From: JAHBTB01 sp964451255
GTDB taxonomy: Bacteria; Armatimonadota; Fimbriimonadia; Fimbriimonadales; Fimbriimonadaceae
DNA length: 64,000 nt
Reading direction: 5' to 3'
Assembly (NCBI GenBank): GCA_964451255.1
Contig: CAYVHL010000010.1
Location: forward strand, 1-64,000
Of the stretch, positions 51,176 through 58,519 are shown in pieces. The position numbers were made by a program, and so were the translations under genes. Within the stretch, counting starts at the first letter, position 1, and each line of letters begins with the position of its first letter. The notes beneath the pieces are model-generated. The model was not told the DNA's origin, searched no databases, and saw nothing but the letters and a program-made list of their open reading frames with translations.

Positions 51176-51185
51176 TTGTCAAAAG

Positions 51186-51467
51186 TTACTTCGGCTTGAC
51201 TTCGCGGATTCCGAGGCGGGCGATGAGTTCGCGGTACTTGACCACGTCGCGGCCACGGAGATACGCCTCGAGGCGGCGGCGCTTGCCGACCAGTTTCAGC
51301 AGGCCTGTGCGGGAGTGGAAGTCCTTCTTGTTCGAGCGAAGGTGGTCCGTGATCTGTTCGATCCGCTTCTGCATGATCGCGATCTGGACTTCGGTGGAGC
51401 CGGTGTCGCCTTCCTTCAGGCCGTACTCCTTGATGACATCTGATTTAAGCTTGGGATCCAATGGCAT
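51186..51467 (-). CDS. rpsO: 30S ribosomal protein S15
   Basis: S15 is a primary 16S rRNA-binding protein of the small subunit. The 93 residues contain KEGDTGSTEVQIAIMQKRIEQITDHL, KKDFHSRTGLLKLVGKRRR and YRELIARLGIREVK. ATG 51467 gives the normal start. A 36-codon copy of its 3' end lies 1.65 kb downstream (49527-49636). In most bacteria pnp follows directly; here an insert separates them. Confidence 0.97.
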   Translation of the reverse strand: MPLDPKLKSDVIKEYGLKEGDTGSTEVQIAIMQKRIEQITDHLRSNKKDFHSRTGLLKLVGKRRRLEAYLRGRDVVKYRELIARLGIREVKPK

Positions 51468-51656
51468 GTGATTCAGTTCCTGCCCCTTGTTGGGACTTCC
51501 CACGGTCGGCGGTCGGGCCGCACGCCGCAGGTGGCTTTGGTCTCTTGACCTTGGCCGCGAGGCATGGTACCTCAGGAGGATTGTCGGTCCCGCCGTCGGC
51601 CAGCACAATAGCCTCGCTGACGACGGCGCGGCGCAGGGGTTGGCACAGGGCCGTGG

Positions 51657-51662
51657 TATCGT
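51657..51662 (+). promoter_or_regulatory. Candidate -10 (TATCGT) for leaderless gpsA mRNA
   Basis: TATCGT ends 6 nt before ATG 51669 (cggccc between), with no ribosome site. A matching -35 is not convincing. Confidence 0.35.
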
Positions 51663-51668
51663 CGGCCC

Positions 51669-52661
51669 ATGACGGTGACGGTCGTCGGTGCCGGAAGCTG
51701 GGGCACGGCGCTAGCGATCTTGCTCGGTCGCAACTGTCACACTGTCAACCTGGTTGGACGGGACAACGAGGGCACCGAGAGCCTGCGTCAAGCGCGTGAA
51801 AACCTCCGCTACCTGCCCGGACACCGCTTGCCCGAGGGCGTGTCTGTCTTCGCCGAGGCCGACGACAGGCCGCCGTGCGACATGGCCGTCCTCGCCGTCC
51901 CCGCTTATGCGGTCGAGGAAAGCGCGCGAAGGCTCGGCCCCGCGCCGATCGTCGTGTTGGCTTCCAAGGGTCTGGAGCCCAACGGGTCGGGGGTCTTGAG
52001 CGATGTCGTCGCCAAGGTCCGCCCTGAGTCGAGCCTCGCCGTCCTCAGCGGCCCGAACCTAGCGGTCGAATTGGCGAAGGGCGTCCCGACCGCGGCGGTG
52101 GCGGCGAGCCCCGACCCGGCGACTGCCGAGACCGTGCGGGAGACCTTTCGGGCACCAAGCCTCCGGGTCTATTCGAGCGACGACATGCGGGGTGTGGAGA
52201 TCGCGGGCGCACTCAAAAACGTCGTGGCTATCGGCGCCGGAATCAGTGACGGCCTTGGGTTCGGGGATAACACAAAGGGTGCGCTGGTGGCGCGCGGCCT
52301 AAACGAAATGGCACGGATGGGCGTGGCGATGGGCGGGCACATCGAGACCTTCATGGGGATCGCGGGGGTCGGCGACCTCTTCGCCACCGCCACATCACGC
52401 CTGAGCCGGAACTACCGTGTGGGGTTCGCCCTTGGCTCAGGAGAATCTTTGGCACAGGCGATGGAAGGTCTTGGCGGGCAGGTCGCCGAGGGGGTGGCGA
52501 CCTGCCAGATCGCAGTGGCTCTGTCTCGAGGCCTGTCGGTTGACCTGCCTATTTTCAATGCCCTGGAGTTGGTGATGCGAGGACATCTGAGTCCGAAGGA
52601 GGCAGTCCTTCGTCTTATGGAGAGAAGCACCCCGGGGGAAGGGCTGGCGCGATGGAACTGA
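51669..52661 (+). CDS. gpsA: NAD(P)H-dependent glycerol-3-phosphate dehydrogenase
   Basis: GpsA makes sn-glycerol-3-phosphate from dihydroxyacetone phosphate for phospholipid synthesis. The 330 residues start with the Rossmann motif TVVGAGSWGTALAILL. They include VLSGPNLAVELAKGVPTA with the conserved Lys, VEIAGALKNVVAIGAGI with the catalytic Lys, and GDLFATATSRLSRNYRVG. Standard length. It is divergent from rpsO. Confidence 0.96.
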   Translation: MTVTVVGAGSWGTALAILLGRNCHTVNLVGRDNEGTESLRQARENLRYLPGHRLPEGVSVFAEADDRPPCDMAVLAVPAYAVEESARRLGPAPIVVLASKGLEPNGSGVLSDVVAKVRPESSLAVLSGPNLAVELAKGVPTAAVAASPDPATAETVRETFRAPSLRVYSSDDMRGVEIAGALKNVVAIGAGISDGLGFGDNTKGALVARGLNEMARMGVAMGGHIETFMGIAGVGDLFATATSRLSRNYRVGFALGSGESLAQAMEGLGGQVAEGVATCQIAVALSRGLSVDLPIFNALELVMRGHLSPKEAVLRLMERSTPGEGLARWN

Positions 52662-52743
52662 ACGTGTCTGGGATGTAAATCCGTCTGACTGTCCAGGTAA
52701 CCTTCGCGGGCACCGAAATGTTGGGGAGGGAATTGACGAGGTG

Positions 52744-54153
52744 ATGTTTAGTAAGTCGCAGTTTGTGTCCGTCGCGTCCAGCGCGACGCTCTTTTTTGTG
52801 GCGGCATTTGTCGTAGGATGCGGCGGCGGTGGTGGAGGCACCACTAGTTCAGGCGGCACTGGCTCGGGCGGCGCGACTTCGGGTGGTAGCACCGGATTGA
52901 CGACAGGTGGCGCCACTGGTTCGACCACCGGCTCCACGACGGGTAGCACGACTGGTTCGACGACCGGCTCCACGACGGGTAGCACGACTGGTTCGACGAC
53001 CGGCAGCACCACTGGTTCGACCACCGGCTCGACGACAGGCAGCACCACTGGTTCGACCACCGGTTCGACGACGGGCAGCACCACTGGTTCGACGACCGGT
53101 TCGACGACGGGCAGCACCACTGGTTCGACGACGGGCTCCACGACCGGCAGCACCACTGGCTCGACCACGGGCTTCACGACCGGCAGCACTACTGGCTCGA
53201 CCACCGGCTCCACCACCGGCTCGACGACAGGCTCGACGACCGGCAGCACGACCGGCAGCACCACCGGCTCGACCACCGGCTCGACGACGGGCAGCACCAC
53301 TGGTTCGACCACAGGCTCCACGACGGGTAGCACCGGAGGGTCACAACCCCAGGTCGTCTATTGCGTGCTCAACTCAAGCAGCAAATTCAACATCCACCAG
53401 GTAGCGTTGGACGGCACCAACGACCATGTTATCGGCGTCACGGGCTTCAGCGAGTTCAACCCCACGACGGACGGGTCGCTCACCCAACTCGTATACGAGA
53501 CTGACCGCAACCCGTTTGTCCAGGTTTACAAGAGCTTGCTGAACGGCTCGGGCGAGACCCATCTGGCGAGCAGCAGCGTCAACGACGACCAGCCGGTCAT
53601 CAGCTATGACGGATCTAGGATCGTCTTCCGGAGCGAAAGGAACGGTGGGACTCCGGGCATCTTCACGATGACCAACACCGGCGCCAACATCACCCAGGTG
53701 GCCAGCGGCTTTGTCGAAGCGCCGTCCCTGAACGCGAGTGGCACGGTCGTCCTTTACGCCAGCACGAACCTCGGCCCTTCGCAGATTTTCAAGATCAATG
53801 CGGACGGCACGGGAACCGCTGTCAATTTGTCGAACGACTCGTCGATCGATGACTTCGACCCCGCGTATTCGCGCGATGCGACAAAGATCTGTTTCGTCCG
53901 GATCGTCGGTTCGACGGTCGCCCGCCTCTATGTGATGAGCTTCGACGGATCCAACAAAACCAAGGTCCTTGACCTTGGCGGCCCGGTCCAGTCACCTTCC
54001 TTCACGCCGGACGGCACGAGGATCGTCTTCATGTACGACGACGGTACGGGTTGGGACATTTGCTCCGTCAAGACGGACGGCACCGGATTCATGAGGTTGA
54101 CCTCCACACCCGGCGTCGACGAGTTCAAGACCAACGGCTTCATCGGCCAATGA
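52744..54153 (+). CDS. Lipoprotein with a long Ser-Thr-Thr-Gly repeat stalk and a TolB-like propeller
   Basis: The product has 469 residues from ATG 52744 (GTG 52741 also in frame). A lipoprotein signal ends with VVGC at Cys26, followed by Gly-rich sequence. Residues about 55-200 are nearly pure STTG tetrapeptides, a likely flexible or glycosylated stalk. The rest (about 200-469) is a beta-propeller of TolB/WD40-like blades: DGSLTQLVYETDRN, ISYDGSRIVFRSERNG, NASGTVVLYAST, SRDATKICFVR, TPDGTRIVFMYDDG. It would sit outside the membrane as a binding module. Its TGA overlaps folK ATG by 4 bp. Confidence 0.85.
   Translation: MFSKSQFVSVASSATLFFVAAFVVGCGGGGGGTTSSGGTGSGGATSGGSTGLTTGGATGSTTGSTTGSTTGSTTGSTTGSTTGSTTGSTTGSTTGSTTGSTTGSTTGSTTGSTTGSTTGSTTGSTTGSTTGSTTGSTTGSTTGFTTGSTTGSTTGSTTGSTTGSTTGSTTGSTTGSTTGSTTGSTTGSTTGSTTGSTGGSQPQVVYCVLNSSSKFNIHQVALDGTNDHVIGVTGFSEFNPTTDGSLTQLVYETDRNPFVQVYKSLLNGSGETHLASSSVNDDQPVISYDGSRIVFRSERNGGTPGIFTMTNTGANITQVASGFVEAPSLNASGTVVLYASTNLGPSQIFKINADGTGTAVNLSNDSSIDDFDPAYSRDATKICFVRIVGSTVARLYVMSFDGSNKTKVLDLGGPVQSPSFTPDGTRIVFMYDDGTGWDICSVKTDGTGFMRLTSTPGVDEFKTNGFIGQ
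52910..53340 (+). repeat. 12-bp minisatellite coding for STTG units
   Basis: About 35 tandem imperfect 12-bp units of the form (g/a)gcacc/acnggt in frame with the lipoprotein. Codon choice for Ser (agc, tcg, tcc) and Thr varies between units, so the array is not freshly expanded. Any change by one unit keeps the frame, so length variation would alter stalk length only. Confidence 0.9.
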
Positions 54154-54668
54154 CCTTTGCGTCGGCCCCGGTCGCGATCGCGCTTGGCGCGAACTTGGGA
54201 TCGGCACGACAGACGATCGGCCAGGCTCTCCGGGGCTTGGCCGATTTTATTGACGGCCTGGTCGCGAGCAGCCTCTATGTGAGCGCGCCGATGTACAAGA
54301 CCGACCAGCCCGATTTTTTCAACGCCGTCGCCGTGGGTTCGACGACGTTCGGCCCCTTCGATCTGCTGTGCCGTTGCCGCGCCCTCGAAGTCGAGCTGGG
54401 CAGGGTTCCAGGTGAGCGGAACGGGCCCCGCGCCATCGATGTCGACGTCCTCTCCTTTGGTGTGCTCCAGCTGGACTCCGACCGGCTCGTCTTGCCACAT
54501 CCCCGTGCCCAGGAGAGGCGGTTCGTGATGGAACCGTGGGCTGAGGCCGACCCGGGGGCCACTTTCCCGGACGGACGGCGTATCCTTGACTGGAAGCAGG
54601 ATCAAGCCTTGCTCAGGCAAAGCGTCAGGAGAGTTAGCGATGCCCCAATACCGGTTCCAGGCCGTTGA
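54150..54668 (+). CDS. folK: 6-hydroxymethyl-7,8-dihydropterin pyrophosphokinase
   Basis: FolK activates hydroxymethyl-dihydropterin for folate synthesis. The 172 residues have IALGANLGSARQTI near the start, SAPMYKTDQPDFFNAV (family Y-T-x-P-x-G-x-x-Q-x-x-F-x-N-x-V) and the metal/ATP motif R-x-x-x-RNGPRAIDVDVLSFG, then LPHPRAQERRFV. Start ATG 54150 overlaps the lipoprotein stop. The 3' end overlaps the first pilC gene by 29 bp. folP and folB are not adjacent. Confidence 0.94.
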   Translation: MTFASAPVAIALGANLGSARQTIGQALRGLADFIDGLVASSLYVSAPMYKTDQPDFFNAVAVGSTTFGPFDLLCRCRALEVELGRVPGERNGPRAIDVDVLSFGVLQLDSDRLVLPHPRAQERRFVMEPWAEADPGATFPDGRRILDWKQDQALLRQSVRRVSDAPIPVPGR

Positions 54669-56016
54669 CGCCGACGGACTCACGAGAGAAGGCGTCCTTG
54701 ATGCGCCATCTCCGGGACACCTTGCCCAGAGATTGGCGGGCGAGGGCCTGAAGGTCAAAGCCGTCGGGCCGGTCGGAACGGAACCAGCGGCACCTGCTCC
54801 GCAGGCAGTGTCGCCTAGCCAGGCTGGGCCCGCAAACGTCGTCCAGCCTCGTGTCGGGGCCCCTATTCAGCCGCGTAGCCGCCCGATCGAGCAGTCACAG
54901 CCTCAGGTTGTCAACCAAGTAGGAAACGTGCCGCGACCGGCGTTGCCGATCCAGCGGACAGGTCGGGTGCCGAACCACTCGCTCTCCTTCTTCTTCACCC
55001 AGTTGGGGACGATGTGGCGATCCGGCGTGCCTCCGACCACCGCCTTGCAGACCTTGGCTGACCAGGAGCGACGGCCCGCGTTGCGACAGGCGTTACAAAC
55101 AATCGTCCAAACCACGGCCGAGCGAGGCAGCCTGGCTGAAGCCATGGCCGCGTTCCCCGATGTCTTCCCAGAAGGGGCGGTGGGAGCCATCGCCGCTGGC
55201 GAGGCGGGCGGATATGTGCCTTTGGCGGCTGCGATGCTCGGCGAACAGTTCATGGCCGCGCACAAATTGGGCTGGGCGGCGCGTGTCACCAGGTGGTCGG
55301 CGTTCTACATCGGATTCGTCGGACTACCGTTTGTTATGGCCGGAACATCGGGCATGATGAAAATGGTCGACCAGGCGGTCAACGGCGCGTCGGGTTCGTC
55401 TCCGGGGCAACTGCTTGGCCTATTTGTCCGGACGTCGGCGGTGACGTTCTTCACGTCTTGGCCGTTGCTCGTGCTCCTGGTCGGGAGCGTGCTCTACTTT
55501 GGCGGCGCATGGTGGATGCGCAAGACGGAACAGAGGCAGCTCCGCCATCGCCTCGGCCTCAAGATCCCGGTCTTCGGCCACTTTGCCCGCCAGGAGAACT
55601 TGTCGGCGTTTTGTGACCACCTGGAGCGTTTGAGCGCGGCGGGGTTGAGCCCACGCTTGTCCTGGGAGTTGGCGAGCCGGGCGGTGCCGAACGGCGAGTT
55701 TTCGGAAATGTTGCAAGGCGGCTTGGTCGGAACGCCGCACGAGACACCGTTTTCCGATATGGCGGTGCGGTCCGGGATCGTGCCTCCAGACCAAGCCTCT
55801 TTGATCCGAACAGGGGAAATGACGGGGACTTTGCCCGACGCCTTCCGCCACATGTCCATGATGGCGAAGGACAAGGCGAGAAACTGGCGGTTCGGACAAC
55901 TCTATACGCTCTGGATCGTGGCCTTCCTCATCTGTTCGTTGGGCGGGCTCATCGGAGCGGCGACGTTCTGGGCCGGGCTCTACAACCAGGAGATCACCAG
56001 CGCGCTAAAGGAATGA
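54640..56016 (+). CDS. PilC/GspF-family inner-membrane platform protein (divergent copy)
   Basis: The product has 458 residues, beginning MPQYRFQAVDADGLTREGVL, the usual N-terminal beta piece of the family. A Pro/Gln-rich linker (about 55-115) is followed by two GspF domains (LSFFFTQLGTMWRSGVPPTTALQTL and LSAFCDHLERLSAAGLSPRLSWEL) with three transmembrane helices. The family forms the platform onto which a pilus ATPase acts. It is paralogous to the next gene, but the GEAGGYVP and RTGEMTGTLP loops are kept while spacing differs. No pilus ATPase is nearby. Confidence 0.88.
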   Translation: MPQYRFQAVDADGLTREGVLDAPSPGHLAQRLAGEGLKVKAVGPVGTEPAAPAPQAVSPSQAGPANVVQPRVGAPIQPRSRPIEQSQPQVVNQVGNVPRPALPIQRTGRVPNHSLSFFFTQLGTMWRSGVPPTTALQTLADQERRPALRQALQTIVQTTAERGSLAEAMAAFPDVFPEGAVGAIAAGEAGGYVPLAAAMLGEQFMAAHKLGWAARVTRWSAFYIGFVGLPFVMAGTSGMMKMVDQAVNGASGSSPGQLLGLFVRTSAVTFFTSWPLLVLLVGSVLYFGGAWWMRKTEQRQLRHRLGLKIPVFGHFARQENLSAFCDHLERLSAAGLSPRLSWELASRAVPNGEFSEMLQGGLVGTPHETPFSDMAVRSGIVPPDQASLIRTGEMTGTLPDAFRHMSMMAKDKARNWRFGQLYTLWIVAFLICSLGGLIGAATFWAGLYNQEITSALKE

Positions 56017-56019
56017 TAG

Positions 56020-57294
56020 ATGCCGATTTTTGAGTATCAGGCGGTTGACACCGAGGGCCGGACGCACCGGGGCACCGTCTTGGGGGCAGATTTCGAGGCG
56101 GCCTCACGGCAATTGCGCGAACAAGGGCTGCAGGTGCGGGGGTTGTCCGAGGCCGTAAATGATCTGGGAGGGACGTCGGTCGCCGGATCGAACGCGGCGG
56201 AGACCGCCCGGACCAGCGATCCGAGACCCGCACCGCCGACAGAGGCGCGCACCTATTTGGAGACCAACGTGGTCGGGGCGTTGGTCGGCGGCGTCGCCCT
56301 ATCCAACCTGCACTTCTTTTTCCGCCAGTTGGGGACGATGCTCAAGGCCGGTATCAACCCAGTGGAAGCGTTGGAGACGCTGGCGCTCCAAACACACAGC
56401 CCCAAACTCAAGAGGGTGGTCATGGAGACCCGAGACCACGTCTTGGCCGGACGGCCGTTGACGGCGGGGTTCCAGCGGTATCCGGAGGTCTTCTCACCCT
56501 TGATGGTCAGTATGTTGAGGGTCGGGGAAGAAGGCGGTTTTCTTTCCGACCAATGCACGCTGCTCAGCGATTACATCCAGCGGGATATCGAGTTGCGCAA
56601 CCTGATCCGACGCGAGACTTTCTATCCGAAGGCAGTCATCGTCGGCTCGGCGATCATCATCCTGGGGGCGAACGCGGTCATCGCGGCGGCCGCTCCGGGC
56701 AAGAGCGGTATCGCCGCGCCTTGGGCCATCTGGGCCGGCATCCTGATTCTCGTGGCGGGGGGTTTCCTGTTCAAGAAGTTCGTCCTGCCCAACCCGGCGG
56801 TGCGGTATAGCTGGGACACGTTCGTCAACAGTCTGCCCTGGTTCGGGAAGATGAACCACGGGTTTGCGATGGCGAAGTTCGGCAGGGCGTTCGGCGCCCT
56901 CTATCGAGGTGGCGTGCCGACGGCCAAGGCGTTGAAATTGGGGGCGGATTCCTGCGGCAACGAGGCGGTGCGCCACAAGATCTACCAGGCGGCTGGAAAG
57001 TTGGAGGGCGGCATGGGGATCACGGAGACGTTCGTCTCCACCGGTGCGTTCAGCCCCATCGTCCTCAACATGGTCAAGACCGGCGAGGTCACCGGCAACC
57101 TGGACGAGATGTTGGTCAAGACAAGCGAGTTCTATGAGGACGAGGGACAGACGAAGGCGCGTCAGTCGGCGATGCTCCTCGGGATTCTGGCCCTCGTGTT
57201 CGTCGGGGTCTACGTGGGGTACGTGGTCGTCTCCTTCTACAGCGGGTTCGGAGCCGGGGTCCAGCAACAGATCGACCAAGCCAACGCGCCATGA
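56020..57294 (+). CDS. PilC/GspF-family inner-membrane platform protein (canonical copy)
   Basis: The product has 424 residues, starting MPIFEYQAVDTEGRTHRGTV, with the two-domain GspF layout: LHFFFRQLGTMLKAGINPVEALETL, GEEGGFLSDQ, then MAKFGRAFGALYRGGVPTAKALKL and VKTGEVTGNLDEML. Three hydrophobic helices at about 205-225, 235-255 and near 390. It starts 3 bp after the other copy and overlaps the J-domain gene by 4 bp. Together the pair may form a hetero-oligomeric platform for the type IV pilus or type II secretion machine. Confidence 0.92.
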   Translation: MPIFEYQAVDTEGRTHRGTVLGADFEAASRQLREQGLQVRGLSEAVNDLGGTSVAGSNAAETARTSDPRPAPPTEARTYLETNVVGALVGGVALSNLHFFFRQLGTMLKAGINPVEALETLALQTHSPKLKRVVMETRDHVLAGRPLTAGFQRYPEVFSPLMVSMLRVGEEGGFLSDQCTLLSDYIQRDIELRNLIRRETFYPKAVIVGSAIIILGANAVIAAAAPGKSGIAAPWAIWAGILILVAGGFLFKKFVLPNPAVRYSWDTFVNSLPWFGKMNHGFAMAKFGRAFGALYRGGVPTAKALKLGADSCGNEAVRHKIYQAAGKLEGGMGITETFVSTGAFSPIVLNMVKTGEVTGNLDEMLVKTSEFYEDEGQTKARQSAMLLGILALVFVGVYVGYVVVSFYSGFGAGVQQQIDQANAP

Positions 57295-58445
57295 CACCGG
57301 ACCATTACTCGGCCTTGGGACTCGAGCGGTTTGCCGACGCTTGGGCGGTCAAGACCGCATTCCGTCGGCTGGCCAAGGAACTGCACCCTGACCTGAATCC
57401 CTCTCCTGACGCACAGGAGCGGTTCATGCGGGTCAGAGAGGCGTATGAGACTTTGGGCGACCCACAGCGTAAGTCGGAGTACGACAAGGAACTGAGATCG
57501 CGGGAAGAGACCGATCGCCGCAAGCGTGCCGAAGAGACGGCGCGTTCGACCTGGCAAGCCCCTCGTAGCGAGGTGCGAGACCCGCGTGGGGCAAAGCAGG
57601 TGAAACCAAAGCCTCAGGCACGGGCAAAGACGTCCGGCCCCGCTCCGCGCTATCGCCGTCCCGAAGGCAATTTCGACGCAGGGAAGCTCGCCTCACTCCT
57701 AAGAGCGCATAAATATGCAGAAGCGGACATGGTGGCGGAGCGCATCTTGCGCGGCAACCCTCACGAGGCGGCGGCCTACGCGGCCATCGCCGACGTGGCC
57801 CGTTACCGAGGCGACCTGGAGAGGTCGGCCAGGTACTACGCCTACGCGGCCCAGTTCGACCCGAACAACCCTGTGTTTGAGCGGAAGTACCTGGAGGTCG
57901 TCGACCTGCAGGCCCAGAACGACCTGAGGGAAATGGCCGACTTGAACCGTCGGCCCGTCTACGCGTCGGTCGCCGCGACGGCGGCGGTCGGGTTGTTCCT
58001 CCTGTTCGCGCCGCCGTCGGCCATGGTCGGGCTCGGCCCCATGGCGGTCGGCCTGGGGCACGTGGTGGCGTTGTTGGTCGTCGGCACCGTCACGGGCTCG
58101 GCTCTGGCGGCTGCCGGTCTGCTGGACCGGCTCGAGACGCTTGGGTCAGCGACCGGGTCGCGCGTGTCGCCACCAGTCGCGCTGGGTCTCATCAGTCTCG
58201 TCTGCTACTGGGCCGCCCTTGCCGCGTACTGGGTCGTCGGGGCAGGACAACGGGCCTTCAATCCGTCACTGTCGCGCCTGTTCGCGGGCGCGACGGCGGC
58301 TCTGGGCGTCATGGTGGCGTTCTCGTGGGCCCGCGACGGAGCGGCGGCGGGCCAGGTGTTCTTGCTAGGCGGGAACGTGCTGTATCCGTCCGCGCTGGTC
58401 GGTTGGGGGCTGGCGGACGTCTTCCGTGGACTGCGAGGCGCCTGA
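57291..58445 (+). CDS. J-domain membrane protein with TPR-like segment
   Basis: The product has 384 residues. The N-terminal J-domain (1-66) has His32-Pro33-Asp34 in ELHPDLNPSPDAQERF, so it could stimulate an Hsp70. A basic linker follows, then helices of a TPR-like unit (about 135-205, HEAAAYAAIADVARYRGDLERSARYYAYA), then five or six hydrophobic helices to the end. There is no Gly/Phe or zinc domain, so it is not DnaJ. It is coupled to pilC by a 4-bp overlap, which suggests it serves assembly of membrane machinery. Confidence 0.85.
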   Translation: MTPDHYSALGLERFADAWAVKTAFRRLAKELHPDLNPSPDAQERFMRVREAYETLGDPQRKSEYDKELRSREETDRRKRAEETARSTWQAPRSEVRDPRGAKQVKPKPQARAKTSGPAPRYRRPEGNFDAGKLASLLRAHKYAEADMVAERILRGNPHEAAAYAAIADVARYRGDLERSARYYAYAAQFDPNNPVFERKYLEVVDLQAQNDLREMADLNRRPVYASVAATAAVGLFLLFAPPSAMVGLGPMAVGLGHVVALLVVGTVTGSALAAAGLLDRLETLGSATGSRVSPPVALGLISLVCYWAALAAYWVVGAGQRAFNPSLSRLFAGATAALGVMVAFSWARDGAAAGQVFLLGGNVLYPSALVGWGLADVFRGLRGA

Positions 58446-58501
58446 GGCGATCCCTTCTTTGGTCGGGGGTCACGGACAGGGGCTCTGGTGGCCGCCACCG
58501 G

Positions 58502-58507
58502 TACAAT
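58502..58507 (+). promoter_or_regulatory. Candidate -10 (TACAAT) of metG with a very short leader
   Basis: TACAAT ends 12 nt before ATG 58520. With a normal initiation distance the leader would be about 5 nt, too short for a ribosome site, and none is visible (ccaaccttcccc). Confidence 0.4.
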
Positions 58508-58519
58508 CCAACCTTCCCC

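Noticed and set aside
52437..53333. Antisense frame made of VVEPVVEPVVLP repeats
   Set aside because: It is the reverse strand of the STTG minisatellite and the end of gpsA; the sense frame has a lipoprotein signal and a propeller, so the antisense reading is a by-product.
52910..53340. Tandem repeats as a possible CRISPR array
   Set aside because: The unit is 12 bp, has no spacers and stays in frame with a lipoprotein. No cas genes are in the window.
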